This document shows positions 7,531 to 15,099 of a stretch of DNA of 19,731 bases, piece by piece. Position 1 is the first letter of the stretch. Each line of letters begins with the position of its first letter. Source of the DNA: Syntrophaceae bacterium UBA2208 (GTDB taxonomy: Bacteria; Desulfobacterota; BSN033; UBA1163). Position numbers and translations under genes: made by a program. Below the pieces are notes generated by a model. The model saw nothing but the letters and a program-made list of their open reading frames with translations. It made no database searches and was not told the DNA's origin. The DNA lies in the NCBI GenBank assembly GCA_002327885.1, contig DCUS01000155.1, forward strand, positions 1,018 through 20,748, given 5' to 3'.

Positions 7531-8133
7531 CCCCCCCGGATACCATACTCCTTCATTGGATATGAGATTCCATGTGGCGGCGAGCAGAGGAAGGCTGCTA
7601 TAAGGTTCCTGAGTGCCCTGGGAGCCGAGGACTCGACGCAATCTCCAATCATCGATGAGACCCGAGAGATATGCTTGCGCTGACCTCTTCTCCCCATTCT
7701 CCAAAATAGAGCGGTTGAGACCCTGTTCAGGAAACTGGATCGCAGAGATCATTTCCTCCATGTCCTTGAAGAATTGGCTCACACTTTTACGCTCGGCGGG
7801 GAAAATCCTTGTTAGTTCTTCAATCATTTTTGGAAATGGAAGCGAGAGGGGGATGTCGAGATCAAATGCCTTGATTCGATATTGAATCGGGGAGAGCTTA
7901 AGATCTTCTCCATCCAATGATTTGAGTATCCCTCCGACAAGTGAAGGAGTGCTGAAGCCAAGAGGACCCATCGGAAAGGTGAATCCTTTCCGCTTATAAA
8001 CATAAGCGGTACCACCGAAATGCGTGGTTCTCTCCAGAACCAAAACGCGCAACCCTGCCTTGACCAGCATGGCGGCGGCCGTAAGTCCCCCTATTCCTGC
8101 CCCGACAATAACCACATCCCATTTTTCAGACAT
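7528..8133 (-). CDS. FAD-dependent oxidoreductase (phytoene desaturase/carotenoid isomerase-like), N-terminal fragment
   Basis: 201 residues ending at an in-frame TGA. Residues 6-35 form the Rossmann dinucleotide-binding motif: VVIVGAGIGGL with GxGxxG at 11-16 and Glu34 at the end of the second strand for the FAD ribose. FGGTAYVYKRKGFTFPMGP follows, as in phytoene desaturases and retinol-saturase-like proteins. The fragment stops right after WYPGG, where relatives have YPxGG then Met and an alpha helix. The family oxidises, reduces or isomerises polyene chains or other hydrophobic substrates; which applies here is not visible. No ribosome site is apparent upstream of the ATG; a weak TTGTTC-N17-TATCTT lies only six bases before it, so a leaderless mRNA is possible. 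Confidence 0.75.
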   Translation of the reverse strand: MSEKWDVVIVGAGIGGLTAAAMLVKAGLRVLVLERTTHFGGTAYVYKRKGFTFPMGPLGFSTPSLVGGILKSLDGEDLKLSPIQYRIKAFDLDIPLSLPFPKMIEELTRIFPAERKSVSQFFKDMEEMISAIQFPEQGLNRSILENGEKRSAQAYLSGLIDDWRLRRVLGSQGTQEPYSSLPLLAATWNLISNEGVWYPGG

Positions 8134-8254
8134 GATAAAAAGATAGCACAGGATTAGCGATTGAACAAGAATTCAGGCGTTACTTTAAAAAACTCAAATA
8201 TTAAATGGATCGGATAAATCAAATCGTTGGATGGGTTAAGGGTCTAAGTTGATT

Positions 8255-8283
8255 TTGTCAAAGAATTTTAGGGGATTTATAAG
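8255..8283 (+). promoter_or_regulatory. Sigma-70-type promoter candidate upstream of the hydrolase gene
   Basis: TTGTCA (8255-8260) and TATAAG (8278-8283) are 17 bases apart, each with five or four consensus positions. If used, it would give a leader of about 200 bases that includes the repeats at 8414-8480. Confidence 0.4.
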
Positions 8284-8413
8284 ATTTTTACTTTCCCCAA
8301 AAATCGGTTTCTATTTAAATTATTTCGAACAGTTGGCTTCATCTCTGTTGAGAAAAAATCTTCAAGCGGGAGATAGAGGGCGCTCGACTGCCAAATACAG
8401 ATTTCAGCATTAA

Positions 8414-8447
8414 ATTCCAAAATCCGCAATCCGAAATCCCAAATTAA
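8414..8447. repeat. Intergenic short-word repeat (AATCCGCAATCCGAAATCCC type)
   Basis: A simple run of related 7-8 base words (AAATCCG, CAATCCG, AAATCCC) in the leader of the hydrolase gene. The end of it matches the stretch at 4651-4667 at 15 of 17 bases, so the two are copies of one dispersed repeat family. Confidence 0.5.
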
Positions 8448-8448
8448 A

Positions 8449-8480
8449 GATGGGTTGATTCATCCCTCCGGATGGGTTAA
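8449..8480. repeat. Direct repeat GATGGGTT, two copies 22 bp apart
   Basis: GATGGGTTGATT at 8449-8460 and GATGGGTTAATT at 8471-8482 start 22 bases apart, two helical turns. Both are followed within a few bases by GATTCAT; the second GATTCATG contains the start codon of the hydrolase gene. A further GGATGGGTTAAG is at 8229-8240, upstream of the promoter candidate. CATCC-CTCC-GGATG between the two copies can form a small hairpin. Confidence 0.4.
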
Positions 8481-8489
8481 TTTTGATTC

Positions 8490-9407
8490 ATGCTGCTGCC
8501 ATTTCAAGTCACTAACAACATCACCCTTTTGGGAAGTGAGTTATTCAACCTCTACCTGGTAAAAGGGGAGACCTATGCCATTATCGAAGGGGGCGTCAGT
8601 GGCGTCACCTACCCTTTTTTAGAACAATTAAATCAATTAAATGTCCCCCCTGAAACCATCTCACACCTCGTTATCCTCCATTCCCATTTTGATCATATGA
8701 TGGTCTTTCCCACTCTCAAGGGAAGATATCCCTGGATGAAAATTGTCACTTCTGCTTTGAATCAAGCCACCTTCTCAAGCGAACGAATCGTCGCCAAGTT
8801 TTTTGACTCTGACCGGAAAATAACTCTTGCACTTAGAGAAAGAAGAATGATTTCAGAGGCTCCAATACTTCAGGCCTCCTCCTTTTTCCTGCCTGAAATC
8901 CTTGTCCGAGAGGGGTCTGTCCTCGATCTGGGGAAGGGATTAAAGATGAAATTTTTGGAAATCCCTGGCCATTCTCCGGATTGTATGGGCGCTTTTTTAG
9001 AGGATGAGGGGGTTCTTTTCTGCTCGGATGGGGCCGGTTTTTACACTCCTCCTGATTTCTTTCGGCCCAATTATTGGTATCGATTGGAGGATGCTGAAAA
9101 ATCGCTCGATAAAATGATAGCGATCGATCCTGAGATTCTTTGCAGGGGCCACTATGGAGCCATGATAGGAAAAGACCTCGCCCGAAAACATTTACAAATG
9201 AACCGTCAATGCATTGAGGATTTTAAGACCTATATACACGAAAAGATGAATGGGGGTTATTCGGTAGAGGAAATCACTCGAGATGTAACCCTACGGTTTT
9301 CAAAAGGTTTTCTTGAACTTTTCCCTCCTGAACAAAACCATCAACTCTGGAAATTATTGATTCAAAGAACGTTTGAACACTTTGGTATCGAAATAGAAGA
9401 GAGATGA
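8490..9407 (+). CDS. Metallo-beta-lactamase-fold hydrolase
   Basis: 305 residues. The zinc-site motifs are in order: HSHFDH (64-69, HxHxDH), His161 in IPGHSPD, Asp180 in FCSDGAGF and His221 in CRGHYGA, so a two-metal centre is probably complete. The family includes glyoxalase II-like thioesterases, quorum-signal lactonases, RNases and flavodiiron-type domains; the ~80 C-terminal residues are helical and not a nuclease beta-CASP domain. A soluble thioester or ester hydrolase acting on a small metabolite is the most likely role. The start at 8490 has no good ribosome site; only GGATGGG lies about 14 bases upstream. It is flanked by short-word repeats on both sides and is not obviously part of an operon. 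Confidence 0.85.
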   Translation: MLLPFQVTNNITLLGSELFNLYLVKGETYAIIEGGVSGVTYPFLEQLNQLNVPPETISHLVILHSHFDHMMVFPTLKGRYPWMKIVTSALNQATFSSERIVAKFFDSDRKITLALRERRMISEAPILQASSFFLPEILVREGSVLDLGKGLKMKFLEIPGHSPDCMGAFLEDEGVLFCSDGAGFYTPPDFFRPNYWYRLEDAEKSLDKMIAIDPEILCRGHYGAMIGKDLARKHLQMNRQCIEDFKTYIHEKMNGGYSVEEITRDVTLRFSKGFLELFPPEQNHQLWKLLIQRTFEHFGIEIEER

Positions 9408-9411
9408 AAAA

Positions 9412-9562
9412 AAATGTCAAATGTCAAAGCTCAAAGTTCAAATGAAGTAAAAACAATATCAGGCATGTAATCTCAAAGATTAAATGGGTCTACCTGCACA
9501 GACTGGGCTTTAGAAACTTGACTTTTAATTCTCCATTTGGCATTTGAACTTTGACATTTGGA
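9412..9562. repeat. Inverted short-word repeat between converging genes
   Basis: The left arm (9412-9444) carries CAAATGTCAAAGCTCAAAGTTCAAATG-type words (TCAAA repeated) and the right arm (9533-9562) is its reverse complement in a shorter form, CATTTGAACTTTGACATTTG. The arms are about 90 bases apart and lie between the 3' ends of the hydrolase (+) and the zinc ribbon gene (-). It may work as a two-way terminator or be a remnant of a dispersed repeat. Confidence 0.5.
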
Positions 9563-9577
9563 ATTGATTCTAATACA

Positions 9578-9742
9578 TTAACTTTTCCTGGAGGTCTTTA
9601 CCTGAAAGGCAGTAATCAGTTGTTCCAGCTTTTTTCCACCGCATTTCGGGCATTTGGCCTTCCCGGCATCGTGCTCTCCGATGCTGAGCATGAGAGTAAA
9701 TTTCTTGCTACATTTCTGGCATCGATAGTCATAGCTGGGCAT
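9578..9742 (-). CDS. FmdB-like zinc ribbon protein
   Basis: A 54-residue protein, too short to stand out but well supported. It starts MPSYDYRCQKCSKKF and has a second knuckle KAKCPKCGGKKL; Cys8, Cys11, Cys31 and Cys34 form one zinc ribbon. The start MP(S/T)YDYRC..C is the hallmark of the FmdB/CxxC_CxxC_SSSS regulatory zinc ribbon family, named after a gene near formamide/acetamide permease genes; its molecular role is mostly unknown. A strong ribosome site AAGGAGG lies about 10 bases before the ATG. The gene is 243 bases downstream of the exonuclease gene in the same direction; a palindromic element fills that gap. A longer plus-strand frame over the same bases is a shadow. Confidence 0.85.
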   Translation of the reverse strand: MPSYDYRCQKCSKKFTLMLSIGEHDAGKAKCPKCGGKKLEQLITAFQVKTSRKS

Positions 9743-9802
9743 TCCCTCTCCCTCCTTTCTCTATCCGACTCTAATAAATTTTTTCAATCACCGCTGACTA
9801 TA

Positions 9803-9921
9803 GTGAACGACTTAAATAATTCAACCTCCCCGAAATGGTCGTTGCGAGCGAAGCGAGGCATTCTCCCGGGATTGCCTCGTCGCTACACTCCTCGCAATGA
9901 CGACTTTCTTTGGTCGTTCAC
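9803..9921. mobile_element. 119-bp nested palindromic element, MITE/REP-like
   Basis: The ends are perfect 9-base inverted repeats, GTGAACGAC (9803-9811) and GTCGTTCAC (9913-9921), with similarity reaching a few bases further out. Inside lies a second, longer imperfect palindrome (about 9838-9904): GTCGTTGCGAGCGAAGCGAG... against ...CTCCTCGCAATGACGAC, centred near CCCGGG at 9865-9870. The inner sequence resembles the 'CATTGCGAGCGAAGCGAGGCAATC' class of dispersed palindromes that I recall from many bacterial genomes. It has no coding capacity. Confidence 0.55.
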
Positions 9922-9985
9922 CCTATTAATATAGAAATTTAGAAAGAGACTGTCAATACCCAACCGGTCCCAACCAATCAACCTT

Positions 9986-11269
9986 TCATCGGGCCAAAAT
10001 TGAAACTTTCTTCTGCTCCAATCTTCTTCTCCTGTGTCGAAGAAGTTCAACTTCCCTCGGTTGATGGGACGGAATAAGTTCTAAGGCCTCGTCTACATAG
10101 TTAATGGCTCTCGCCCAATCCTTGAGCCGATGCTCATGATATTTGGCTAATTCAACATAAGGAAAAGCATCCTTCTTGTAAGACCAACCCGCCATCTCCT
10201 CCCACAGAGACCGGGCTTTCTCGGCTTGTCCTGTCTTCTTAAAGGCCATGGAGAGCCATTTCATCACATCCCAGGAAAGGTCGTCAGCACAACGTTTTAA
10301 AGCGATCTCAAAGCAAGGGATCGCCTTTTCTCTCTGTCCATGTTCCCAGAAAAGCCTTCCCAAAGCAAAATGTTCAATTCCCTTTCTCGGCCGGGCTGCC
10401 TGAGGGTCATGATAGACGAGGTGGATTCTCCCGGCCAGCCCCACCATGGATAGGATATCCATCTGGTTATGATAAAACACTTGCTGAATCTTCCTCGCAT
10501 CTCGAGTCTGGATATAATCGAAATAAAGATACGGAATCCATTCCGATGGAATATCATCGGTTCTTTCTATCCCCAGAAGCTTGGATTCAAGGGTGACCAA
10601 CCGACAATTTTCATAAGCCCCCTTCCAAATCTTCCTGGAGGGATAAAGGAGATCAAAATTGGGCATCTCCCGTATCTTTGAAAGGATGCGAGAGAGGATG
10701 AACCGGGTTTCGAGCAGAGGGATATCATATTGCCGCCCATTGAAGGTGACTAAGAATTGAAAAGAATCCGTCATATCTTTCAGGAGCGAGAGTGAGGCTC
10801 TTTCCTCAGAATAGTCCCTCATAAAGAATTGGTATATTGAGAATTGATCCTCGCGAAAAAAACCGAGCCCCACCATAAAGGCAAACGTCCCGGTTCCTCC
10901 CGCCAGGCCTGTCGTTTCTGTGTCAAGAAAGAGCGCCTTTTTAAAATCCAATTCCTTAAGCCGCTCATCCTTTGAAAGAAGATGGGCCGGATAAGTGGGG
11001 ATATCGAGGATATCTGTTAGGGTCATCTCGCCATACCGGAAATGAGAAGGAAAGTCTTCTTTCGTCAGGAAGGTTTCACCCTCGGGGGTGGAAATAACCT
11101 CCCCTTTGACCAGTTCCTCGATGGGGAAGACCGCCCTTTTCTGGACATTTTTTTTCGGCTCAAGAAGTCGATCCAGACGCTGCCTCAGATCACTGAGGAC
11201 CTGGGACCTCTCTTCTGGTTGGCCTTTGGAAACCGAAGTAAGACGGTTAAGCCGTTCTTTAAGATCCAT
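9986..11269 (-). CDS. MrfB/YprB-like exonuclease with C-terminal TPR repeats
   Basis: 427 residues. Residues ~110-285 are an RNase H-like DEDD exonuclease domain: LFLDTETTGL gives Asp116 and Glu118, FNGRQYDIPLLETR gives Asp182, and YHNQMDILSM gives His267 and Asp271. That is a complete DEDDh catalytic set. The C-terminal part (about 300-415) consists of TPR-type helix pairs, for example ALGRLFWEHGQREKAIPCFEIAL. This order matches B. subtilis YprB, renamed MrfB, which works with the helicase MrfA (YprA) in repair of mitomycin-type DNA damage. The helicase gene is 75 bases upstream in the same direction, supporting an mrfA-mrfB operon. Role in repair is inferred from that family pair. No strong ribosome site is seen. 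Confidence 0.85.
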   Translation of the reverse strand: MDLKERLNRLTSVSKGQPEERSQVLSDLRQRLDRLLEPKKNVQKRAVFPIEELVKGEVISTPEGETFLTKEDFPSHFRYGEMTLTDILDIPTYPAHLLSKDERLKELDFKKALFLDTETTGLAGGTGTFAFMVGLGFFREDQFSIYQFFMRDYSEERASLSLLKDMTDSFQFLVTFNGRQYDIPLLETRFILSRILSKIREMPNFDLLYPSRKIWKGAYENCRLVTLESKLLGIERTDDIPSEWIPYLYFDYIQTRDARKIQQVFYHNQMDILSMVGLAGRIHLVYHDPQAARPRKGIEHFALGRLFWEHGQREKAIPCFEIALKRCADDLSWDVMKWLSMAFKKTGQAEKARSLWEEMAGWSYKKDAFPYVELAKYHEHRLKDWARAINYVDEALELIPSHQPREVELLRHRRRRLEQKKVSILAR

Positions 11270-11344
11270 GATTAAAATTCTAAGTTCGGAGTGATTAATT
11301 GGAAGTTTTACTTAGGATTTTTCTCCAAGCTCTGAACTCCGAAC

Positions 11345-13699
11345 TCATAACTTCAGTATTTCCTTCAACAACGCCAAGGCCACTTCTTTCGATTTTTCGC
11401 CGACTTCTTTCGTCGGCCCCACGCAGGACGGACAGCCAAAGCGACACTCGCACCGGGAGACAAGTTTCATCGTTTTCTCGAGAAGCACCCGTGTGTCATC
11501 GAAGAGTTGAGGGCTGAGGCCCATCCCCCCGGGGTAATTATCATAGAGAAAAAGAGTCGGTTCGAAGAGATCCATCCTCTCAAGTGGAATTTCATTGGGA
11601 GCATTAAAGGAGGAGTAAATCCCTTTCGAATCCCTCGATAGCCTTAAAAACCACTTTGCCCCTCGATCTCCAACGCAACGGTTGAGGTCATGAGGATCAC
11701 ACATCAGGTGAAGGGCCCCCATGGAATGAAGGGCATAACCGAGGCCTAACACTCCGTCAATCACCTCCAGGCGAGAATAAGGAAGTCTCTCCAACAAGCC
11801 TCTACTAAAAGTAATCCAATAGGAGGTGGTATGAAACTGAAGGTCCGGAAGTTCAATTTTCCCGTAACCTAAATTTTCGAGGGTATAGAATTTGATCTTT
11901 TTATATCCGACCACCTTCGTGGCCACCCTCACCTCTCCATGCTCAAAGGTTGTCCCCTCTCCTTGATCTCTTTCAAATCCTTCCAGGATGGAGACATCGG
12001 TGTAATCAATGGCATCGGTGTAATAATCCCCTTCGGTCTTGACGACATAGGCTCTGTGATTCGGATAATCCAGCTTCTCCACCGTGTAGAGCTCTGATTC
12101 ACAAAGATAGACCGCTCCTTCATAAAGCGTGGTATGGGCGCCGGTGAAGTCGACCTCTGCAATGATCTCTTCTCTTTTCTTCGTGGTATCGATCACCACA
12201 AAATTTTCCTCCGAGGCGGATCGAAGGCTGACCTTTTCCGCAGGATAGGCGTCTTGCGTCCAATACCAATGTTGATCCACATGATGAACCGTTCCTTTTT
12301 CTTCGAGGTACTTCAACATTTCATTCAAATCTTCCCTGCCGAATCGCTCTCCATCTTTAAAGGGAAGTTCAAACGTGGCACACTGAATATGGCTGAGCAG
12401 GATCAGGAGGTTATCCGGATTGATCAAACCATGCTCCGGGGATTGTCCGAAGAAGTATTCCGGATTTTCGATGATGAATTGATCCAGGGGTTGGCTTCGT
12501 GCAATGAGAACCGCCAATGATTTCTCCGATCTTCTTCCCACACGGCCTGCCTGCTGGTAGGTGCTGGCGATCGTCCCGGGATACCCTGCAATCAGGCAGA
12601 CGTCCAGGTCTCCGATGTCAATCCCGAGCTCAAGGGCATTGGTGGAAACGACGGCTGTCACTTTTTTTTCTCTCAAGCCTTTTTCAATTTCCCTGCGCAT
12701 CTTCGGGAGATAACCTCCCCGATATCCTCTGATCTTCCCTCGATCCTCCAACTTTTTTTCAAAGCGATCTTTTAAATATTTTGTCAAGACCTCTACATAG
12801 AGTCGACTGGTCGCAAAGAGAATGGTTTGGACCTGCCGGTCAATAAAGGGCGAGGCCAAGCGCCTGGCGGCATGAATATGGCTCCCGCGAATCCCCAACT
12901 CTTTATTGACCACGGGCGGATTATAGAAGAGGAAAATTTTCTCCGGGGTAGGAGCGCCATTTCGATCAACGAGCGAGACCTCCCTCTCGAGAAGTTTTTC
13001 TGCCAACTCCTTCGGGTTGGCAATTGTTGCTGAGCAACAGATAAATTGAGGTTTCGATCCATAAAAACGGCAGATACGGACCAACCGCCTCAGGACATTG
13101 GTCATATGCGAACCAAAGACCCCCCGATAAGTATGGAGTTCGTCAATCACTACAAACTTCAAGTTCTGGAAGAAATTCATCCACTTTGTATGATGGGGGA
13201 GGATCCCGGTATGAAGCATGTCAGGGTTAGTGATCACAATATCCCCCTGGGCGCGGATGGCCTGCCGAGCATTCTGGGGAGTATCTCCATCATAGGTGAA
13301 AGTGGTGATTGGTTTTTCGATGCGACGGACGAAGCTTTGTAGTTCAACCATCTGATCCTGAGAAAGGGCTTTCGTAGGAAAAAGATAAAAAGCCTTTGTT
13401 GATGGCGCCTCCAGTTTTGTGTTCAATACGGGAAGGTTATAGCAGAGAGTCTTCCCGGAGGCGGTCGGGCTGACCACCACCACATCCTTCCCCTCATGGA
13501 CCTCCTCAATCGCTTCGACTTGATGGGAATAAAGCTGTTCGATCCCCTCCCCTCTTAAAGCCTCTCTGATGACGGGGTGAATAAACGTCGGAAAAGGCCG
13601 ATATTGTCCTTCTCTTTTTTTGAAAATTCTCAGATCCGTGATGCAGGAGGAGATGGTGCGGGAGCGTTTCCAGGACTCAAGTATCTCTTCAATCGACAT
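11345..13699 (-). CDS. MrfA/YprA-like DEAD/DEAH-box helicase with DUF1998 zinc domain
   Basis: 784 residues. Helicase motifs: Q-like YSHQVEAIEE, Walker A SPTASGKT (77-84), motif Ia PTKALSQDQ, TNPDMLH, Walker B/II IDELH (185-189), CCSATIANP (motif III), and C-terminal motifs LELGIDIGDLD and QQAGRVGRR (motif VI). The C-terminal DUF1998 region ends in a four-cysteine zinc site CECRFGCPSC (Cys750, 752, 756, 759). This is the layout of B. subtilis MrfA, a 3'-5' DNA helicase of the mitomycin repair pathway. The frame is open back to a TTG at 13711, but TTGGAG there is the ribosome site for the ATG at 13699, which is chosen. The exonuclease partner gene follows after 75 bases. Confidence 0.9.
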   Translation of the reverse strand: MSIEEILESWKRSRTISSCITDLRIFKKREGQYRPFPTFIHPVIREALRGEGIEQLYSHQVEAIEEVHEGKDVVVVSPTASGKTLCYNLPVLNTKLEAPSTKAFYLFPTKALSQDQMVELQSFVRRIEKPITTFTYDGDTPQNARQAIRAQGDIVITNPDMLHTGILPHHTKWMNFFQNLKFVVIDELHTYRGVFGSHMTNVLRRLVRICRFYGSKPQFICCSATIANPKELAEKLLEREVSLVDRNGAPTPEKIFLFYNPPVVNKELGIRGSHIHAARRLASPFIDRQVQTILFATSRLYVEVLTKYLKDRFEKKLEDRGKIRGYRGGYLPKMRREIEKGLREKKVTAVVSTNALELGIDIGDLDVCLIAGYPGTIASTYQQAGRVGRRSEKSLAVLIARSQPLDQFIIENPEYFFGQSPEHGLINPDNLLILLSHIQCATFELPFKDGERFGREDLNEMLKYLEEKGTVHHVDQHWYWTQDAYPAEKVSLRSASEENFVVIDTTKKREEIIAEVDFTGAHTTLYEGAVYLCESELYTVEKLDYPNHRAYVVKTEGDYYTDAIDYTDVSILEGFERDQGEGTTFEHGEVRVATKVVGYKKIKFYTLENLGYGKIELPDLQFHTTSYWITFSRGLLERLPYSRLEVIDGVLGLGYALHSMGALHLMCDPHDLNRCVGDRGAKWFLRLSRDSKGIYSSFNAPNEIPLERMDLFEPTLFLYDNYPGGMGLSPQLFDDTRVLLEKTMKLVSRCECRFGCPSCVGPTKEVGEKSKEVALALLKEILKL

Positions 13700-13761
13700 C
13701 CAATACTCCAATTAAGTTATTGGCCGATGAGTTATTAAATTCAACATTTATTTTATTTCAA

Positions 13762-13817
13762 CGCTATGCGCTATGTCCTCTGCCTGCCCGCCGAACAAGT
13801 CCTCTGGCAGGCGGGCG
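13762..13817. repeat. GC-rich hairpin repeat with two alternative stems
   Basis: Two tandem CGCTATG words (13762-13775) are followed by a GC-rich inverted repeat. GCCTGCC (13782-13788) can pair with GGCAGGC (13806-13812), or GCCCGCC (13786-13792) with GGCGGGC (13810-13816); the two stems exclude each other. It lies just past the 3' end of the HD-GYP gene and upstream of the helicase gene. On the minus strand no T-run follows, so a rho-independent terminator is not proven. Confidence 0.45.
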
Positions 13818-13827
13818 CTCGGCGTCC

Positions 13828-14958
13828 TTAGATTTCTCCATTCTGGTAGGCATGGATAAATGCCTTCACGACTTCCCCATCCAATTGTGTCCCAGAACAC
13901 CTCTTCAATTCATCGATTGCAATCTTCTTGTCCATCGCCTTCCGATAGGGTCGATCGGTGGTCATCGCATCGTAGGTATCCGCAACGGCTACGATTTTTG
14001 CAAGAATAGGGATATCCTCTCCTTTCAGTCCATCCGGGTAACCTTTCCCGTCTACCTGCTCGTGATGGTATTTCACTCCGGGGATGATCTCCCTCAGTGG
14101 CCGGATGTGTTCGATGATCTCCGCACCCATCTTTGAATGACGTTTGATGATCTCAAATTCCTTTGGACTCAGCGGTTCCGGTTTTTTGAGAATATAATCC
14201 TCAATTCCAATCTTCCCAATATCATGAAGCACGGAGGTAATTTTTACCCATTTCTTTTCCAAGTGGGTCAATGGGAGATATTTTGAAATGGCTTGACTAT
14301 AGCGGGTCACCCGCTGGGTATGCCCCCCCGTATGAGGGTCACGTTTTTCAATGGCATCGGCCAAGGATTTGGCGGTCTGAAAGAACATCTCCTCCAATTC
14401 CTGATAGAGACGAGAGTTATCCAGTGCGATGGCCACCTGATCCGCTAACGAGATGAGAAGGGAGAGGTCCTCCTGGTTAAATTTTCCTTTTCCTTTCTTA
14501 TTAATGGCTTCTAAAACACCGATGATCTTTTCTTTCACCCTGACAGGAACACAGATGATATTTCGAGTTTTAAATTCTGTTCTCTCGTCCACCCCTTTAA
14601 AAAAACGACAATCTTTTTCAGGGGAATTCACAACCAGGGGTTTTCCGTACTGAGCAACCCATCCTGCAATCCCTTCCCCAAGATTGAGAGAGATCATTTT
14701 AAGATTTTCTCCCCTCTCCCCTAAAGCGACTTCAAAATAGAGGCGATGCTTTTCCTCATTAACAAGGAGAAGTGAGCCGACCTCTGCTTTCATCAATCGA
14801 GTGGCGGCCTCCATGGCTCTCCTTCGAATCTCCTTGGGATCTAAGGTGGAGTTTAGAACCTGACTTAATTGCGAGAGCAAGGCGAGTCGCTTCGCCCGTT
14901 CTCCATTCCGTTTCGACCTATCCAACCATCGGTTGATATCCACCTTTTTTGCGCGCAT
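13828..14958 (-). CDS. GAF domain - HD-GYP domain signalling protein (cyclic-di-GMP phosphodiesterase-like)
   Basis: 376 residues from the chosen start. A GAF sensor domain covers about 30-185 (EVGSLLLVNEEKHRLYFEVALGE, GEGIAGWVAQYGKPLVV, LEAINK). The HD-GYP domain follows, with VLHDIGKIGI (His245-Asp246) and HHEQVDGKGYPDGL (298-311), so the metal ligands and the GYP triplet are intact and the enzyme should hydrolyse cyclic-di-GMP or a related dinucleotide. No membrane segment is seen, so it is cytosolic. The frame reaches a TTG at 15006, but no ribosome site precedes it; AGGGGA sits ahead of the ATG at 14958 (MRAKKVDINRW). It is the first gene of the leftward block; the helicase gene comes 128 bases later, after a hairpin repeat. 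Confidence 0.88.
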   Translation of the reverse strand: MRAKKVDINRWLDRSKRNGERAKRLALLSQLSQVLNSTLDPKEIRRRAMEAATRLMKAEVGSLLLVNEEKHRLYFEVALGERGENLKMISLNLGEGIAGWVAQYGKPLVVNSPEKDCRFFKGVDERTEFKTRNIICVPVRVKEKIIGVLEAINKKGKGKFNQEDLSLLISLADQVAIALDNSRLYQELEEMFFQTAKSLADAIEKRDPHTGGHTQRVTRYSQAISKYLPLTHLEKKWVKITSVLHDIGKIGIEDYILKKPEPLSPKEFEIIKRHSKMGAEIIEHIRPLREIIPGVKYHHEQVDGKGYPDGLKGEDIPILAKIVAVADTYDAMTTDRPYRKAMDKKIAIDELKRCSGTQLDGEVVKAFIHAYQNGEI

Positions 14959-15047
14959 TTCCCCTATTCCATTAACGGGGTTAACTAATTTTTTTCTCTT
15001 TGTCAATCAAAATCTATATAAAAAACATATTCGTTTTTCAAAAAAAG

Positions 15048-15074
15048 TTGATATTCATAACTATTCCTGATAAT
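15048..15074 (+). promoter_or_regulatory. Possible promoter of the aldolase gene
   Basis: TTGATA (15048-15053) is followed after 15 bases by GATAAT (15069-15074), in the A/T-rich divergent region before the aldolase gene. The leader to the start would be only about 20 bases including the ribosome site. The spacer is short, so support is weak. Confidence 0.25.
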
Positions 15075-15099
15075 AGTTAATGAAGAAAGGAGAATGGGT

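Larger units (their letters stand above)
8134..8489. other. Gene-free divergent intergenic region
   Basis: These 356 bases separate the oxidoreductase gene (minus) from the hydrolase gene (plus). I see no credible coding frame or RNA gene. It holds a candidate promoter for the hydrolase (8255-8283), a short-word repeat (about 8414-8447) and three copies of the word GATGGGTT (8230, 8449 and 8471), described separately. The sequence is clearly richer in A and T than the flanking genes. Confidence 0.7.

Noticed and set aside
9551..9934. Plus-strand open frame of 127 codons
   Set aside because: It runs through the inverted repeat, the antisense of the zinc ribbon gene and the palindromic element; the minus-strand 54-residue protein explains the coding signal.
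13700..13711. TTG start of the helicase at 13711
   Set aside because: TTGGAG at this place is the ribosome site for the ATG at 13699.
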